Source of the DNA: Aurelia coerulea
Taxonomy: Eukaryota > Cnidaria > Scyphozoa > Semaeostomeae > Ulmaridae
Assembly (NCBI GenBank): GCA_039566865.1
Contig: CM076949.1
Coordinates: 20,746,501-20,810,500 of the forward strand
Length of the DNA stretch: 64,000 nucleotides
Direction: 5' to 3'
In this document: positions 47,387-58,600 of the stretch, one piece after another
Numbering within the stretch: the first letter of the stretch is position 1
Layout: each line of letters starts with the position of its first letter
Notes under the pieces: model-generated
What the model saw: the letters and a program-made list of their open reading frames with translations, nothing else
Told to the model about the DNA's origin: nothing
Database searches by the model: none
Translations under genes and position numbers: made by a program

Positions 47387-47506
47387 AGGGTACAGGTATT
47401 AGTAAATTAACACTGATTCCTCTCATCCTTTCTATTATCAGGGATTATTAAAAACTCTTTTTTTTATTCCTGCAATCTATTGGTCATGCCTGAACCTGCT
47501 CCTTTC

Positions 47507-48202
47507 TGGCATTGGTTCAAGATTTTTAAATTGGTACAAAAGGGTGAGGGTATAATTCTGTGGCCTATTTCCGTGAAATGAATGGCTTGGAAGAAACTTA
47601 AATTTGGCTATAATTCTACCATTAGAATTTTCAGAAATCTTGACATTTTTTTCAAAATTACAGCATATTTCATGGTTCAACTCATTTGAGGATGTGACTT
47701 CATCAAATTTCTGAATCGTAAACCAGAAGAGTGAAAGACTTTGGCTTGATGCTATTGTAGACATTTATAACATTTATAAAGTCTCTCTTGAAATGAGTCT
47801 GTGACTCCACAAGAAATTGAGAAACTACAATGGTTGTAAATTTTCTTCAACATTTCTTTGAATTCTTGAGAAAGAAGAAAAGCGTTGATTGTTGGTTTGT
47901 TTGTTTGTTTGTTTTACTTTTTGGAAATTGTGTGCCTTAATTTGTAAGTCCCATCTGCAGTGGGAACTAGGTGACCCCGTGTCTTTTCCGCTGTGGGTGG
48001 GACCATTAATCTATTATAGTTAGTTTTCGGTTTTACTTGATATCAAAAAAAGCGTTCTAATGCTAAAAATATTGTTGCTTACAGAAAGGTCCGATGGTAG
48101 AATCATAGTGAAATGGCTAGTGTTCCTTTGAAGCCATTCAGTACAAAGAAATGGCTCATAGAATTTCACACCAACATTATTAAAGATTTGGAACCTACGC
48201 CC
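47507..48202. mobile_element. Family A long-TIR element, copy 7, with an inserted tail-bearing fragment
   Basis: Both arms are recognisable but diverged (CATTGGTTCAAGATTTTTAA.. and ..GATTTGGAACCTACGC). A 160-bp segment at about 47887-48045, flanked by AAAGCGTT repeats and ending (minus strand) in (CAAA)n, interrupts it and looks like a SINE/LINE tail. It ends 17 bp before the NACHT exon acceptor. Confidence 0.75.
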
Positions 48203-48219
48203 TTCTCTTTGTTTTCCAG

Positions 48220-51200
48220 ATAGAGGCTGATGCGTATGAGATTACAGAGGAGACTAATTACCTCAGCCGACCAGCAAACGAACTCACAACACGAATCAAT
48301 GATATTTTATTGCGACAAGACTGTTTCAAATCAACCTCAGATCAAAATTTAACCGAAGCCATATTTTCATTTTGTCAAAAGGTAAATTTTTTGGTTGGTA
48401 TTGCAGGCATTGGCAAGACGACTGCAGTTGAGCAAATTGTACTGGACTGGGCGAATGGGAAATTTCCAAGATATGAGGGGCATAAAGAAATTGATATTGT
48501 GTTCTTTTGCCGATGTTGCGATCTTAACAAATATGCAACTGAAATGATCACAACGGAGGAGCTCTTTCAGAAGGAATTTGGCATTGATTTTGAAGAATTC
48601 AAGCAGATTTGTGATCCGAAGAAGGTTTTGTTTATTCTTGACGGTCTAGATGAGCTGCCTTCAATAGATGAAGCTTTTACAAAAGATGCCCCTAGACATG
48701 GCCTCTATTCTATAATCCATGATATTATCGTTAAAGACAGCCCAGTATTACCTGGCTGCACCTTATTGCTAACTACAAGACCGCACTTAATGAAAACATT
48801 GGATATTGATATTCTAGACGATCGAAATTATATCCATGCGGAGGAGATCATCGGATTCGCTGCTGAAACAGTAGATCTTTATATCAACAAGTTCAGTTCA
48901 GGTGACTCCTGCATAAGAGATGGTATATCGAAATTTTTAGATGAAAACACAAGTTTTAAGCTGATGGCCACAGTTCCGTCAATCCTTGAACACATTTGTG
49001 TTAATATCGCAGCAGATTTGGATGCAAGCACTCCCGAAAAAAGAACATCAGAGCTCTTTATTTGGTTGTTCGTGCATTTGATAAAGAACGAAGTGCAAGA
49101 ATTTAACAATTCATCCGTTCAGGAAGTTCTTGCAAAGCAAAGCACCTCAATTTTGATACGGGTTCTTTCGAAGATGTCCTACAATCTCCTCTCAAACGGT
49201 AACGTGCTGTTTAATCTGGCTGATATTTACGAGAATGAGGATGATAAGAGAATGCTAAGAATGTTGGAGTCGTTCATTTTAAAGACAGAGGCGACATCAG
49301 GAAGTCTATACAAGTTGAAATACCCCTTTTTGCAAGAATTTCTTGGAGCCATACACTGCTTTGTGTCTGGTTACGCTATCAATGCATTGCTCAAGAATCA
49401 ATTGTATGATGTTGTTGGTTTTGTAGGAGGTCTTGCAAGGTTGAATCAGTTAAAAGCCGAAAGATCAGATGACATATTTTCATTGTTCATAAAATGCTTG
49501 GAATCAACACGAGATGAGAGTGGAAAGGATTTGAAATGGCCTATTATAAAGGACATTGCTGCGACGATATTTGATTCTTTTTACGAGAGTGAGTTATCTG
49601 AGCCTTACAGAAAGCGGCAGCGACGTCCACAACTGCCAACGAAGCAAGCTTCATTTTGCATCCCACAAGGAGCCTTCCTCGGGACATTCTTTGAGCTGTT
49701 TGACATCGGTGAAAAGATACCAGAAGTCGTTAATCTTCAAAAAGAATTATTGTTTGCCTTTCCACCACCACCAACCAGTGTATCATTGTTCCAATTTACC
49801 CATCTCGTACAGTGTTTGATAAAATCGCGGGGCCATCACTCTGTCAGCGGTGTCACTTTGTCTGTTTCATCTTACAATATCAACGCACAGCCTGAATATC
49901 TCACACTGGCAGAAATTCTTGGCCACCTTAAAAGTGTAGACATTAGTTGCAGCAGTAATCCTCAGTTTCTCTCAGTGATGTCAAATTCAATGGTAGCTTG
50001 CCCTGAAAATGTTTATTTAAAATATCTCATCATCCATGGGAGACTTCCAGATGAACAATATGGTATCCTTGCTCCTTGCCTGCCGCTTATAGAGTCATTA
50101 ACAGTCCAGTCAATTGAGGAATGCCAGAAAAGTGCGTCAAAAATTGCTGACCATATTTCAAGATATGGTGAAAATAGCAAACTAAAGCATCTCGCAGTAT
50201 GCAGCTTTGGGTTTCCTCGTGATGAAGCCATTGCTGGGCTAAGTAGGATGTTTCCAACATTGGAATCAATTGACCTGAGTGGACAACGGTTAACTTGCAA
50301 GCACACTGAACAGATTGCAAAGCATATTTCGCAAGCAAAAGGTGATGCTAATGGGGAATTTTGCAGATTAAAGAAGCTCAGGCTGCAGGGCTGCTTTGAT
50401 CAGGGTAAATCACCAAGTGATGCATTTTTACACATATGTGATATTATCCCGTTCATCGAAAATATTGATATTTCCAATAATGCAATCGTGGGCTCTCAGA
50501 TGGATAAAATTGCCGATAGGATCATAGAAGTTGCTGGCAATACAAATGTTGAAGGCGAAAGAGCAAAGCTTTTTGATATTGAAAGCTTAAAGATGACGAG
50601 AGGCAAAGGAGGTATGAGTGCAACTAGTGCAGTTTTTGTGGGAGAGGTCAAGGGGCAAAATTCTGATCATGTTATGGCAGGTTTGACCGAAATGAAAGAC
50701 ATTTCAAAAGGTCAATCAAAAGGTTTTGTTTCAAAAGAAAACCAAAAAGCTACTAGTGCAGTTGTGGCAGCAGATGTCAAAGGACAAACTTCTAAAGATC
50801 TTGTTGGATGTTTCACAAATACGAAAGAAGTTTGGAGAGATCAGTCTGATGGTTTGATGTTAGAAGACAACCAAACAGCTAACAATAAAGCTGTGGTATC
50901 AGAGTGCAAAGTATCAGAAGGCAAAGTATCAGAGGGTAAAGTATCAGAGGGCAAAGTGGATATTCCCCATGATCCTATTGCTTCTGACTTAGATGCAGCT
51001 GTTGATGCCACGCAAAGTCAAGCTGAAAGTTCAAAAATCGAAGGTGATATAATATCCACCAGTGAAACTGTCGTTGAGGAGTTCAAAGGTGAAGTTTCCA
51101 CCGTTCCTGGTGCATATTTGCAGGAGACTGAAAATGAAGGTATCTCCATTACTAAATCCGAGAGCGGAATGATGGGAGATGACACAAATGCCTTGCAAGG

Positions 51201-51543
51201 AAATGTGGTCAGAAGAGGGATCAAAGGTGAAGATGCAGCAGAGGTCAGAAGCCAGTACGGAAAAGGGCACATATATGAGCTTAAGAGTCTTAATTTAGTT
51301 AGTTGTGGCCTTGACGAGTTTTCAATCAAGCATCTTTGCAGGATCATTCCGTACTTGGAACAACTGGACATTTCAAGAGCAAGATTTGCAGCCGATCAAG
51401 CGACCAAAATTGTGCAATGTGTCAAAGATTGTAAAGACTATGGCAAACTGAAGAAAATCTTTGTGGATAGATGGTCATGGCATTTATTTGATGAACTGAA
51501 GGAACAAGGAGTTATCGTTGAATTAGGAGCAGCACCTCTCTGA
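48220..51543 (+). CDS. NLR-type NACHT protein with leucine-rich C-terminus, main exon
   Basis: The exon starts after GTTTTCCAG at 48220 (phase 0) and stops at TGA 51541-51543; about 1107 codons here. Counting from the TTG at 48310, the Walker A loop GIAGIGKTT is at 30-38, Walker B LFILDGLDEL at 107-116 and the sensor TLLLTTRPH at 151-159, the NACHT order. Leucine-rich, RNase-inhibitor-like repeats follow from about 520 (LESIDLSGQRL, IENIDISNNAI, LEQLDISRARF). They are interrupted at about 755-985 by a charged stretch with two 45-residue imperfect repeats (ATSAV..VKGQ) and SEGKV repeated three times. NLRs are cytosolic sensors of infection or damage that oligomerise through NACHT. The N-terminal effector domain should lie upstream. 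Ligand is unknown. Confidence 0.92.
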   Translation: MEADAYEITEETNYLSRPANELTTRINDILLRQDCFKSTSDQNLTEAIFSFCQKVNFLVGIAGIGKTTAVEQIVLDWANGKFPRYEGHKEIDIVFFCRCCDLNKYATEMITTEELFQKEFGIDFEEFKQICDPKKVLFILDGLDELPSIDEAFTKDAPRHGLYSIIHDIIVKDSPVLPGCTLLLTTRPHLMKTLDIDILDDRNYIHAEEIIGFAAETVDLYINKFSSGDSCIRDGISKFLDENTSFKLMATVPSILEHICVNIAADLDASTPEKRTSELFIWLFVHLIKNEVQEFNNSSVQEVLAKQSTSILIRVLSKMSYNLLSNGNVLFNLADIYENEDDKRMLRMLESFILKTEATSGSLYKLKYPFLQEFLGAIHCFVSGYAINALLKNQLYDVVGFVGGLARLNQLKAERSDDIFSLFIKCLESTRDESGKDLKWPIIKDIAATIFDSFYESELSEPYRKRQRRPQLPTKQASFCIPQGAFLGTFFELFDIGEKIPEVVNLQKELLFAFPPPPTSVSLFQFTHLVQCLIKSRGHHSVSGVTLSVSSYNINAQPEYLTLAEILGHLKSVDISCSSNPQFLSVMSNSMVACPENVYLKYLIIHGRLPDEQYGILAPCLPLIESLTVQSIEECQKSASKIADHISRYGENSKLKHLAVCSFGFPRDEAIAGLSRMFPTLESIDLSGQRLTCKHTEQIAKHISQAKGDANGEFCRLKKLRLQGCFDQGKSPSDAFLHICDIIPFIENIDISNNAIVGSQMDKIADRIIEVAGNTNVEGERAKLFDIESLKMTRGKGGMSATSAVFVGEVKGQNSDHVMAGLTEMKDISKGQSKGFVSKENQKATSAVVAADVKGQTSKDLVGCFTNTKEVWRDQSDGLMLEDNQTANNKAVVSECKVSEGKVSEGKVSEGKVDIPHDPIASDLDAAVDATQSQAESSKIEGDIISTSETVVEEFKGEVSTVPGAYLQETENEGISITKSESGMMGDDTNALQGNVVRRGIKGEDAAEVRSQYGKGHIYELKSLNLVSCGLDEFSIKHLCRIIPYLEQLDISRARFAADQATKIVQCVKDCKDYGKLKKIFVDRWSWHLFDELKEQGVIVELGAAPL

Positions 51544-51579
51544 AGGCCTCATTAATTAATGTGAGCGAGCAACAATGGC

Positions 51580-52049
51580 AGAACATAGGTTCCAAGTTTT
51601 TACAATAGTTGGTGTAAAATTCTATGACCTATTTCTTTAAACTGGATGGCTTCAAAGAAACTTTAGTTAGTTTGCCTATATAATTCTACCGTAGGAGTTT
51701 TCTGAAATCTTCAATACTGTTAAAATTTAGAATTTTTTGTTCTTTTTTAAGAATTCACAGCAATCTTGAAGTTCCCTAAAAAAAACCATCGTAATATCGA
51801 AACTTTTGAAAAAATTACAGAATGATTTTTAAAGAAAAACGTGAATGTCGGTTTAGGATTTAGGCATCTGAAGACGTCACATCCTCAAATGAGTTGTTTT
51901 TATTAGATACGTTGCAATTGCAAAATTTATTCAAGATTTCTGACACGTCCAATGGTAGAGTTTCCTTCAAGTCATTCAATTCAAAGAAATGGGTCATAGC
52001 ACTTTGCACTTACCGTTTTTCATCAATTTAAAGCTTTTGAACGTATGCT
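51580..52049. mobile_element. Family A element, copy 8, just past the NACHT stop codon
   Basis: AACATAGGTTCCAAG.. to ..TTTTGAACGTATGCT, diverged arms, about 470 bp, starting 37 bp after the stop. It could lie in the 3' UTR. No clear target duplication. Confidence 0.7.
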
Positions 52050-52078
52050 CGCTCGCAGGCACAAAATATCATTATGCA

Positions 52079-52537
52079 TTAGGGAGCAGTCATAAATAAC
52101 TGCAGGGACCGGGGCGGAAGCAAATGAGGAGGGGTCTGAAGACTTTCAGGGTAAATTTATTGGGGTCTGAAACTTGTAAAGGAATTTATGCTGGGGTCTG
52201 AAAATAAATGTGCCAAATTTTTGAATATTTTCGAAAAAATTCAATTTTGTAGATTTATCAGTTTTCTCAAAACGTTAGACATCAATGTTTTTTGTCTGTT
52301 AAGTTCTTTCTCTTTTCTTCAATTGAATTCTTCTTTGTTTGGTTTGATGCTTTTGTGCACAGAATGGTGCTTTTGAAGTCGTATTGTGCTGTCAGGGGTC
52401 TGAAATTTTTTTGGTACAAAAAATTAGATGGGGTCTGACATTTTTCATAGCTAGAATGCAGGGGTCCAAAATCTTTTGGGCAAACTTTCAAAATGCTTCC
52501 ACCTGCCTCCCTGGTATTAATAATGGCAGCTCCCTTA
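52079..52537. mobile_element. MITE with G-rich periodic interior (family P)
   Basis: TIRs TTAGGGAGCAGTCATAAATA and inverse (TAAGGGAGCTGCCATTATTA) extend about 50 bp. GGGGTCTGAA recurs six times inside. Related ends occur at 2491-3017. Confidence 0.72.
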
Positions 52538-52899
52538 GCCACTCTAATCGTAGGGTTTCAATGGTGGTATATGTTTGACTGCATAACTTTCCGATGCACT
52601 TTAATTTCACTAAAATTACAGAATTAACAGCACCAAAGTTTTGTCCCTGAAATTTAACCATCGAAAATGTTGTAAGTACGGATATGCAAAAGGCTGCTCC
52701 CTGCCCGGATAGGTGGCAAGTGACAACGTCATGCACTGTGATAAAAATCTGGTCTCGTTTCTTCCATTTGGACCATGTTTGGAGCAGCTCGAGGTTGAGT
52801 TTTCGATGTTGAAAATTTAAAAAATTTGCATCATACTATCAAATCTGAACTGAAGAAAATACTCTTTGAAAGTTTCTGAATCTCTTTACAAGGGTCCAG

Positions 52900-53985
52900 G
52901 CCCGATACCAGCCTTTAAGTCTTAGGGGGGCAAAGAACCAAACTTTTCCGATGCCAAAATCAACAACAACAACTACAGCAACAACCCCAGTTTTAGGAGC
53001 ATACGTTACAATCATGAAGGACTAATGTGCTCCTTTAATGGAGTCTTCAAAGTTATTGAATATGAGGGACAGTGCAAAGTTTATTATAGCATGGCCGGTG
53101 CAAAACGCAACGGGGCAACTACTTTTTTTAGTTTGTACAGAACTGGGTGAATACTTTTTACAAAGCAATTATGAACGGGGCAGTACCTTTTTATAAGCTC
53201 AAGATGAAGTTTGAACTATGAAATGGCACATTTTGAGGCCAAAATTGTGGATCATGCATGTTGAGAAATGCTTGGAAGGATGTGTATGAACATGACGCAA
53301 AATTTCCTTGTCAGTTACTTGCAAGAACGATTCATCAGTCATTTCTCTTCATCTTCAAAGTCGATTTCTTCGTTTACAATGTTATGGTCTTTGGCTAATT
53401 CATCTGTGGTACTATACAACATTTGTTGTTCATGATACGGGGCAGATATATTTTTCGAGGAAGGGGTGACGGGGCAGTTCGTTTTTTGGCAATAATTTCA
53501 TACAGGGCGAGCAGATTTTTTTGTAAGAATTTTTGTTCTCCACCGGCCATGTAATATAATAAATTTTGCTCTGTTCCTGAAGCAAAAATATGCTGTAGAT
53601 TCGAAATTCATGTCAGAATTTATCCTGGAGAGTCAATAAATTCTAGCCTGCGTGCAGACAATACTGAAATACTATGTATAATTTTCCCAATAAAATCTCC
53701 TGAATGCGGGCATGTGACTACAAACAAATCCAACAGGTAGATAAAATTTCCGACAATGGCCTTCATGGGGGCGCTCCGTCCCCCAGCCCCCCCCCCCCCC
53801 TCACTGGCTTCGGCCCTGCAAGGGTCTCAGAATTTGAAGCAAGACTGAATTATGTTTTTGCCGCTGACCGACAGGACCTTGCGCCCCCGCATTTAGTTGG
53901 AATCTGTGAATCTGGAAAGTTGCCAGGAAAAACAAACAATAGACTTTCGAAGATTCCTGACCCCTGGGAATTGGCCTATTGTCTT
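52900..53985. other. Intergenic stretch between the NACHT and rabaptin genes
   Basis: Holds a diverged repeat with ACGGGGCAG(T/A)(A/T) phrases (53105-53530), bounded by GCATGGCCGGTG (53090) and CACCGGCCATG (53539), probably a MITE of about 460 bp. A half palindrome CTAGCCTGCGTGCAGAC is at 53643. No gene seen. Confidence 0.5.
53090..53550. mobile_element. MITE with GCATGGCCGGTG ends
   Basis: TTATAGCATGGCCGGTGCAAAA on the left and CACCGGCCATGTAATATAATAAA on the right are inverted; AACGGGGCA(A/G) recurs inside. Boundaries approximate. Confidence 0.6.
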
Positions 53986-54975
53986 CGGTACTTGGCTAAA
54001 TGCACAGGTTGGAAGTTAAAGATTACTTGGACGAGAGCTGAAGTTAATCAAACATTTTAAAGGGCTCCAAACACGCGGAATAGATATCGTGGTGATTGTC
54101 ACAAAAGACGAAGAATTCAAGGATTTAATGTTTTGTAAAATACTCCAAAACTGGCCGCAGCCTTTTCACCATCATCTCTGAAATCCTTCTCCAAGATCTG
54201 AGCAACATTTTGAGCCAGGTGAGCTATTCGGGAAAATAGGGGATCATACTTCAATTTTTTATCGAAGTACCGGTGATCTTCACATGGTTATCGGCCTAAG
54301 TATTTTGGTCTGCCAAAGTAAACCCTCCTAGTGCTCAAAATCCTTGAAATAAACAAGCAGTAAAATTATTTTTGAAGAGGTGGATACTTTGTTGTTTATT
54401 TCATTGAATTGCAAGCCTATTTGACTCTTCGGAGCCTCACAAGCCAAGAAATTTCAAGGTTACTAGATTTTGGTTCAAAAGTAATGAGGAAAAATTGATC
54501 GAATTTCTATGTAATTTGCAAAAAATCTGGCCGCAGCCTTTTCAGGAAACTTTTTATATTGATCGAAATTTTATTTGGCTGTCAGAAAATCGTATCGGTA
54601 CCGCCGGGAAAATAGGGGATGACATTGTAAAAATTAGATGTCTACGTGTTTGTTTTATGCTGATTTCCCAGCCAGCCATCTTTGTTTGTTTACAATCTAG
54701 CAGTCGCAAACAATGGAGAGCAACGACAACAGCTCAAGGTGAAGTCAAAATTGTACCCCCGTCCTTAGCCTATGTTAGTATTGAGTACTTGATGTTTGGT
54801 TTGATGTACCAGGGGGTCAGTTGATGATAGATTAGGCCACAATTCTCGTTGTTTTGAAATATATCGCAAATTTCTTGTGACATTGATTTAATGTTTGCAT
54901 TCCCTTTATGGCAAATTGGTCGTTGAGCAAAGCTAATTTTTTACATTTTACAGAACAATTTTTACTTCAAGGTAA
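53986..54975 (+). repeat. 1-kb block N, copy 2, upstream of the rabaptin ATG
   Basis: Nearly identical to the inverse of 32313-33305. It ends at the same CTTCAAG/GTAA junction (54971), 680 bp before the rabaptin start. As for copy 1, this could be a 5' leader exon with its promoter. Orientation relative to the downstream gene is the same in both places. Confidence 0.8.
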
Positions 54976-55655
54976 GCATGACTGCGTTCAGAAAATATTA
55001 CTCGCTCATCGATGTTACTCGCAGTAAACGCACGTCGGGCGGGAAGTTCTAGTCCATCGAAAGGTTAGTTGAGAGAGCAGAAACTCCAGGCTTTGCAAGA
55101 GATTTTTATTGCCCAGAATCAAATAGTTTGATTTCTTTACAACACTGGCTTGCGATTAATAAACTGGGTAAAACTCCGCGGGTTACTTGTGTGTATAACT
55201 GTCTTGTTTTTGTTTTGGGATGTTATGTTCTCCGTATTTCAGGTATTTCAGTTTAAGCTCTTTCCATGTGACCTTCACCTATGCTCGTTGTTGTTGCTAT
55301 TATGGTTTCAGCTGTGGTCAGTTCTAGAATTGAGGAAAGGAGCGTTTGTAATAATTCTGATTTCCCCATTGCCTCGGTTTCGAGGGATATCTGCGCGCGC
55401 ATAAAAAACATAATTCAGTCTTGCTAGAATTTGACACAACAAAAATGTCTGACTTGTCACAATGGATCGTTGTTGTTTTTCGTTTGGGTCGTTTTCTCCC
55501 ATTTCACTCTTGCAAAGCATGCTGGGAGAATATTAGGAAAACATAGGTCAGCCCTCTTAAAAAAAGATGGCTGTGTTTCCAGACATCATTTTGAGAGCAG
55601 CCGCGTTTCAAGCGAGGTATTGAAAGAAGAGACATCAGCAGACAGTGTAACGACA
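54976..55655 (+). promoter_or_regulatory. Putative rabaptin 5' flank / first intron
   Basis: Lies between the donor-like end of block N and the rabaptin ATG. It contains TCTGCGCGCGCATAAAAAAC. No clear TATA or initiator is visible; the assignment is positional only. Confidence 0.3.
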
Positions 55656-55671
55656 ATGGAAGCTACCATGG
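55656..55671 (+). CDS. rabep1: Rab-effector exon 1 with start codon
   Basis: ATGGAAGCTACCATGG followed by GTATGT. The frame is open upstream but has no earlier ATG. A second in-frame ATG follows at 55668. The one leftover base joins AA of exon 2 to give Glu. Confidence 0.7.
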
Positions 55672-58600
55672 GTATGTAATCTTTAAATCCTGAATGTTCT
55701 GGCTACCTGAAATGAGAAGGGGTGGGTTGTTTGTTTGGCTAGGCCCGGGCCCGTCCCATTTTTGCTGCCTCCAAAAAAGGCTCAATTTTAGGCCCAGATC
55801 GTAGTGCCTCTCTTCTCCTCTTTTGTGAAAGCTTTAGTCTGCTAAAGCGAGAAGGGTTTGGATATTCTGTTTGATAATAATGCCGGGATTGTGATGTGGG
55901 CGAAATAAATCGATGCATATGTAGCTAATCTTTTAACCATCCATTGCAAACCTCTTGTTTGTGAAGAAGGAAGATCCTCTTGCTTGGCCAAAGATTTGTA
56001 TGCTGCATTCAAAATGTTGACTGTTGCCCTTTAGTTACTATGATGTTTCCACATTGTAAATCTATGCAAAGAGTTCAAACTTAACAAATGAAATTTATTG
56101 TGTCACAACAGCTGGAAAAACTGGCCCGAATGGGAGACCGAATGGTGTCCAAAAAAGATCCAGTTTGCACAAAACAAATGGATCCACTTTTATCTGAATT
56201 TAAACGCAAGCACATTTTGGGGCTACAAAATTCAAAGCTATGAACTGGCTCCCCACAAAGCACGGAGTAGATCAAAATATGTGTGTAAATATAGTGACAT
56301 TTTTCAAAGGAACTCACTACTCCAGCTTATGCTAATGAAATATTCAATCCAGTTCACCAGAGTCAAATAACACGAAGGTCTAAGTTGAGACCAAACATCC
56401 CTTTTCGTAAAAGTAACACAGCCTAAAAATGTCTATCTTGCCTAGGGCCAAAAATATGGAACAGTCTACCATCTGACTCAAAATCCACCAAAAATATGAA
56501 CAAATTTAAGCACTAGATCAAAGAAATTTTTTCGAAAATATGCGAAGAGAGGAGGATGATGTATATGTGTGCTATTGACACCTCATATCCTCTCTTACAC
56601 TCATGATTCGGCCCTACGAAACTATATTTCATACTACATAATACAAAGCATATTTGACAGATTTAGAAGTAAAGTGGGTTGTCAAATTCATGAATTAGGT
56701 TAAAAGTGCGTCACCCAAACAGAATCCCAGGTTCCCTAGCTCCAAACTGTGATTGTTACAGAATTGATTGTACCAATTGCTTTTCTTGTAGAAAAGGAAG
56801 ATTTTGAAGCTAAATATAAAGAGCTCAAAGCAATGAAGAGTCAACTTGAGCAAGAGTTTGGTTTGAAGAGGGCAAAGTTCAAATCAATGTACCTTGATTG
56901 TGAAGGTCAGTAGCATTGAAGGGAGTCTCTATCATCAAATTGTTTTTTATTTCTTTTCTCAAAAACTTTTCTTTCTTTTTCCTTTTGAATAGCACTCCTT
57001 GAGGGACCATTATGGAACCAAGGTTGCATTGACCTTTTAATGCTATCCCTGCCATCTTTAACCATGGGGTGTTTTTAATTAGATTATTAAATTATATATG
57101 TAGTTTTTGCCTGTAATTATTTTAAATTTATAGATATTGTAATTAGATTTCTTTTATGACTAGGTATATTTAGTTTGATGGCAAAATTTTACATACATAC
57201 ATACATTGTAAACAAATCTGTAAACACCTTTTGTTTTAAGCATGTGCCCTCTGCAGTTTGTTTGGTGGCTTTACCCATGGTTTGGCCACACAAAGCATGT
57301 ACTGAAAACAGCTATAGATCTGCATTTTCTTTCTCTACTACATTATACTGGCACATATACGGGAACCATTATGTCTTTTTCAATCCCTACCCTGACCATC
57401 CCCCTGGGACACCCCTGAGCATTTGCTCGTAAAATATTCCTGGCCCCCTGGCTTTTGACCGAAAAAATATTACCTGTCCCCCAGGTATTTGAGTAGCATT
57501 TGACAAGAACAGGAGCTTTTTGCTTACACAGTAACTGGGAACATGGCACTTTCTCAGTGCCCGGCCCCCGGGTATTTGTGCAAGAAATCTTTGTTGACCC
57601 CGGGCTGCCCAGGGGGGGGGCATGGTCAGGGTAGGAATTTATGGAAATATGGTCAGCTTGACCTTTTGATGCTATTCCTGGCACTGTAATTAGGGGGTGC
57701 TTTTCTTAAAGTTATTAACGTTATGTTGCATTGTATTTATTTCCATACATATTTTATAATATGTTCCATTTCTGATTTCAATTTCCAAAACTAATATATT
57801 TTAATTGTTGAAAAAGATACATACATGCATATACATATATACCAAAAAGTAACTGTCAAAATTCCACTTATGTCTGAGCAGTGAATGTTTGGTTTGTTCC
57901 TCTGTGATGCACAAAGATTCATCTTCAGACAAAGACTTTTCTTTTGAAAAATGTGACAAGTCTGTGTGATATTGCCTTTCAAGAAAGTGCAAGATCACCA
58001 TTTCACAAAAAAACTTGAAGATGGAGTCTCTGCAGATGCATTGCTTTTGAGATAACAATATAATTGTAGTGATAATTGAATGCAAAGATTTGAATTAATA
58101 ATAATAATAATATAAAAACACCACTGTTTATTTGAATACGTTTCGATAAAAATCTTCTTCAGTTAAACTAAACCAGAGGACAGCCGAGTATTTATACATT
58201 TTAAAAATCTTATTTACATGACAATATATTTACACAACCTAAGCAAAAATCATGCCAAATTATATTACAAACAATGAAATAGCATTTACCGCCACCACTG
58301 TTAAAAGAAAGTTTTTAAGTTTTAGATAGCAAAGACCAGAAATGTTTTTTATGCGCGCGCAGAATCGTCATGCTCCTGAATACTGGCTCCTGAATACGAG
58401 GCGAACTGATCACGTGATAATCACAACGATGGAAAGCAGAAATTAAATCAGCTGATGCTATAGCCAGCAGCGGACGATCGAAATGAGGAACTTACTGAAG
58501 TGATTATTTATAGCTTATTTCACAATTTCCAGCAAAAGATTGATATCATAATAATATAATGATAACACGAATCTAAAACAGGATTAACACTTCAACCTTA

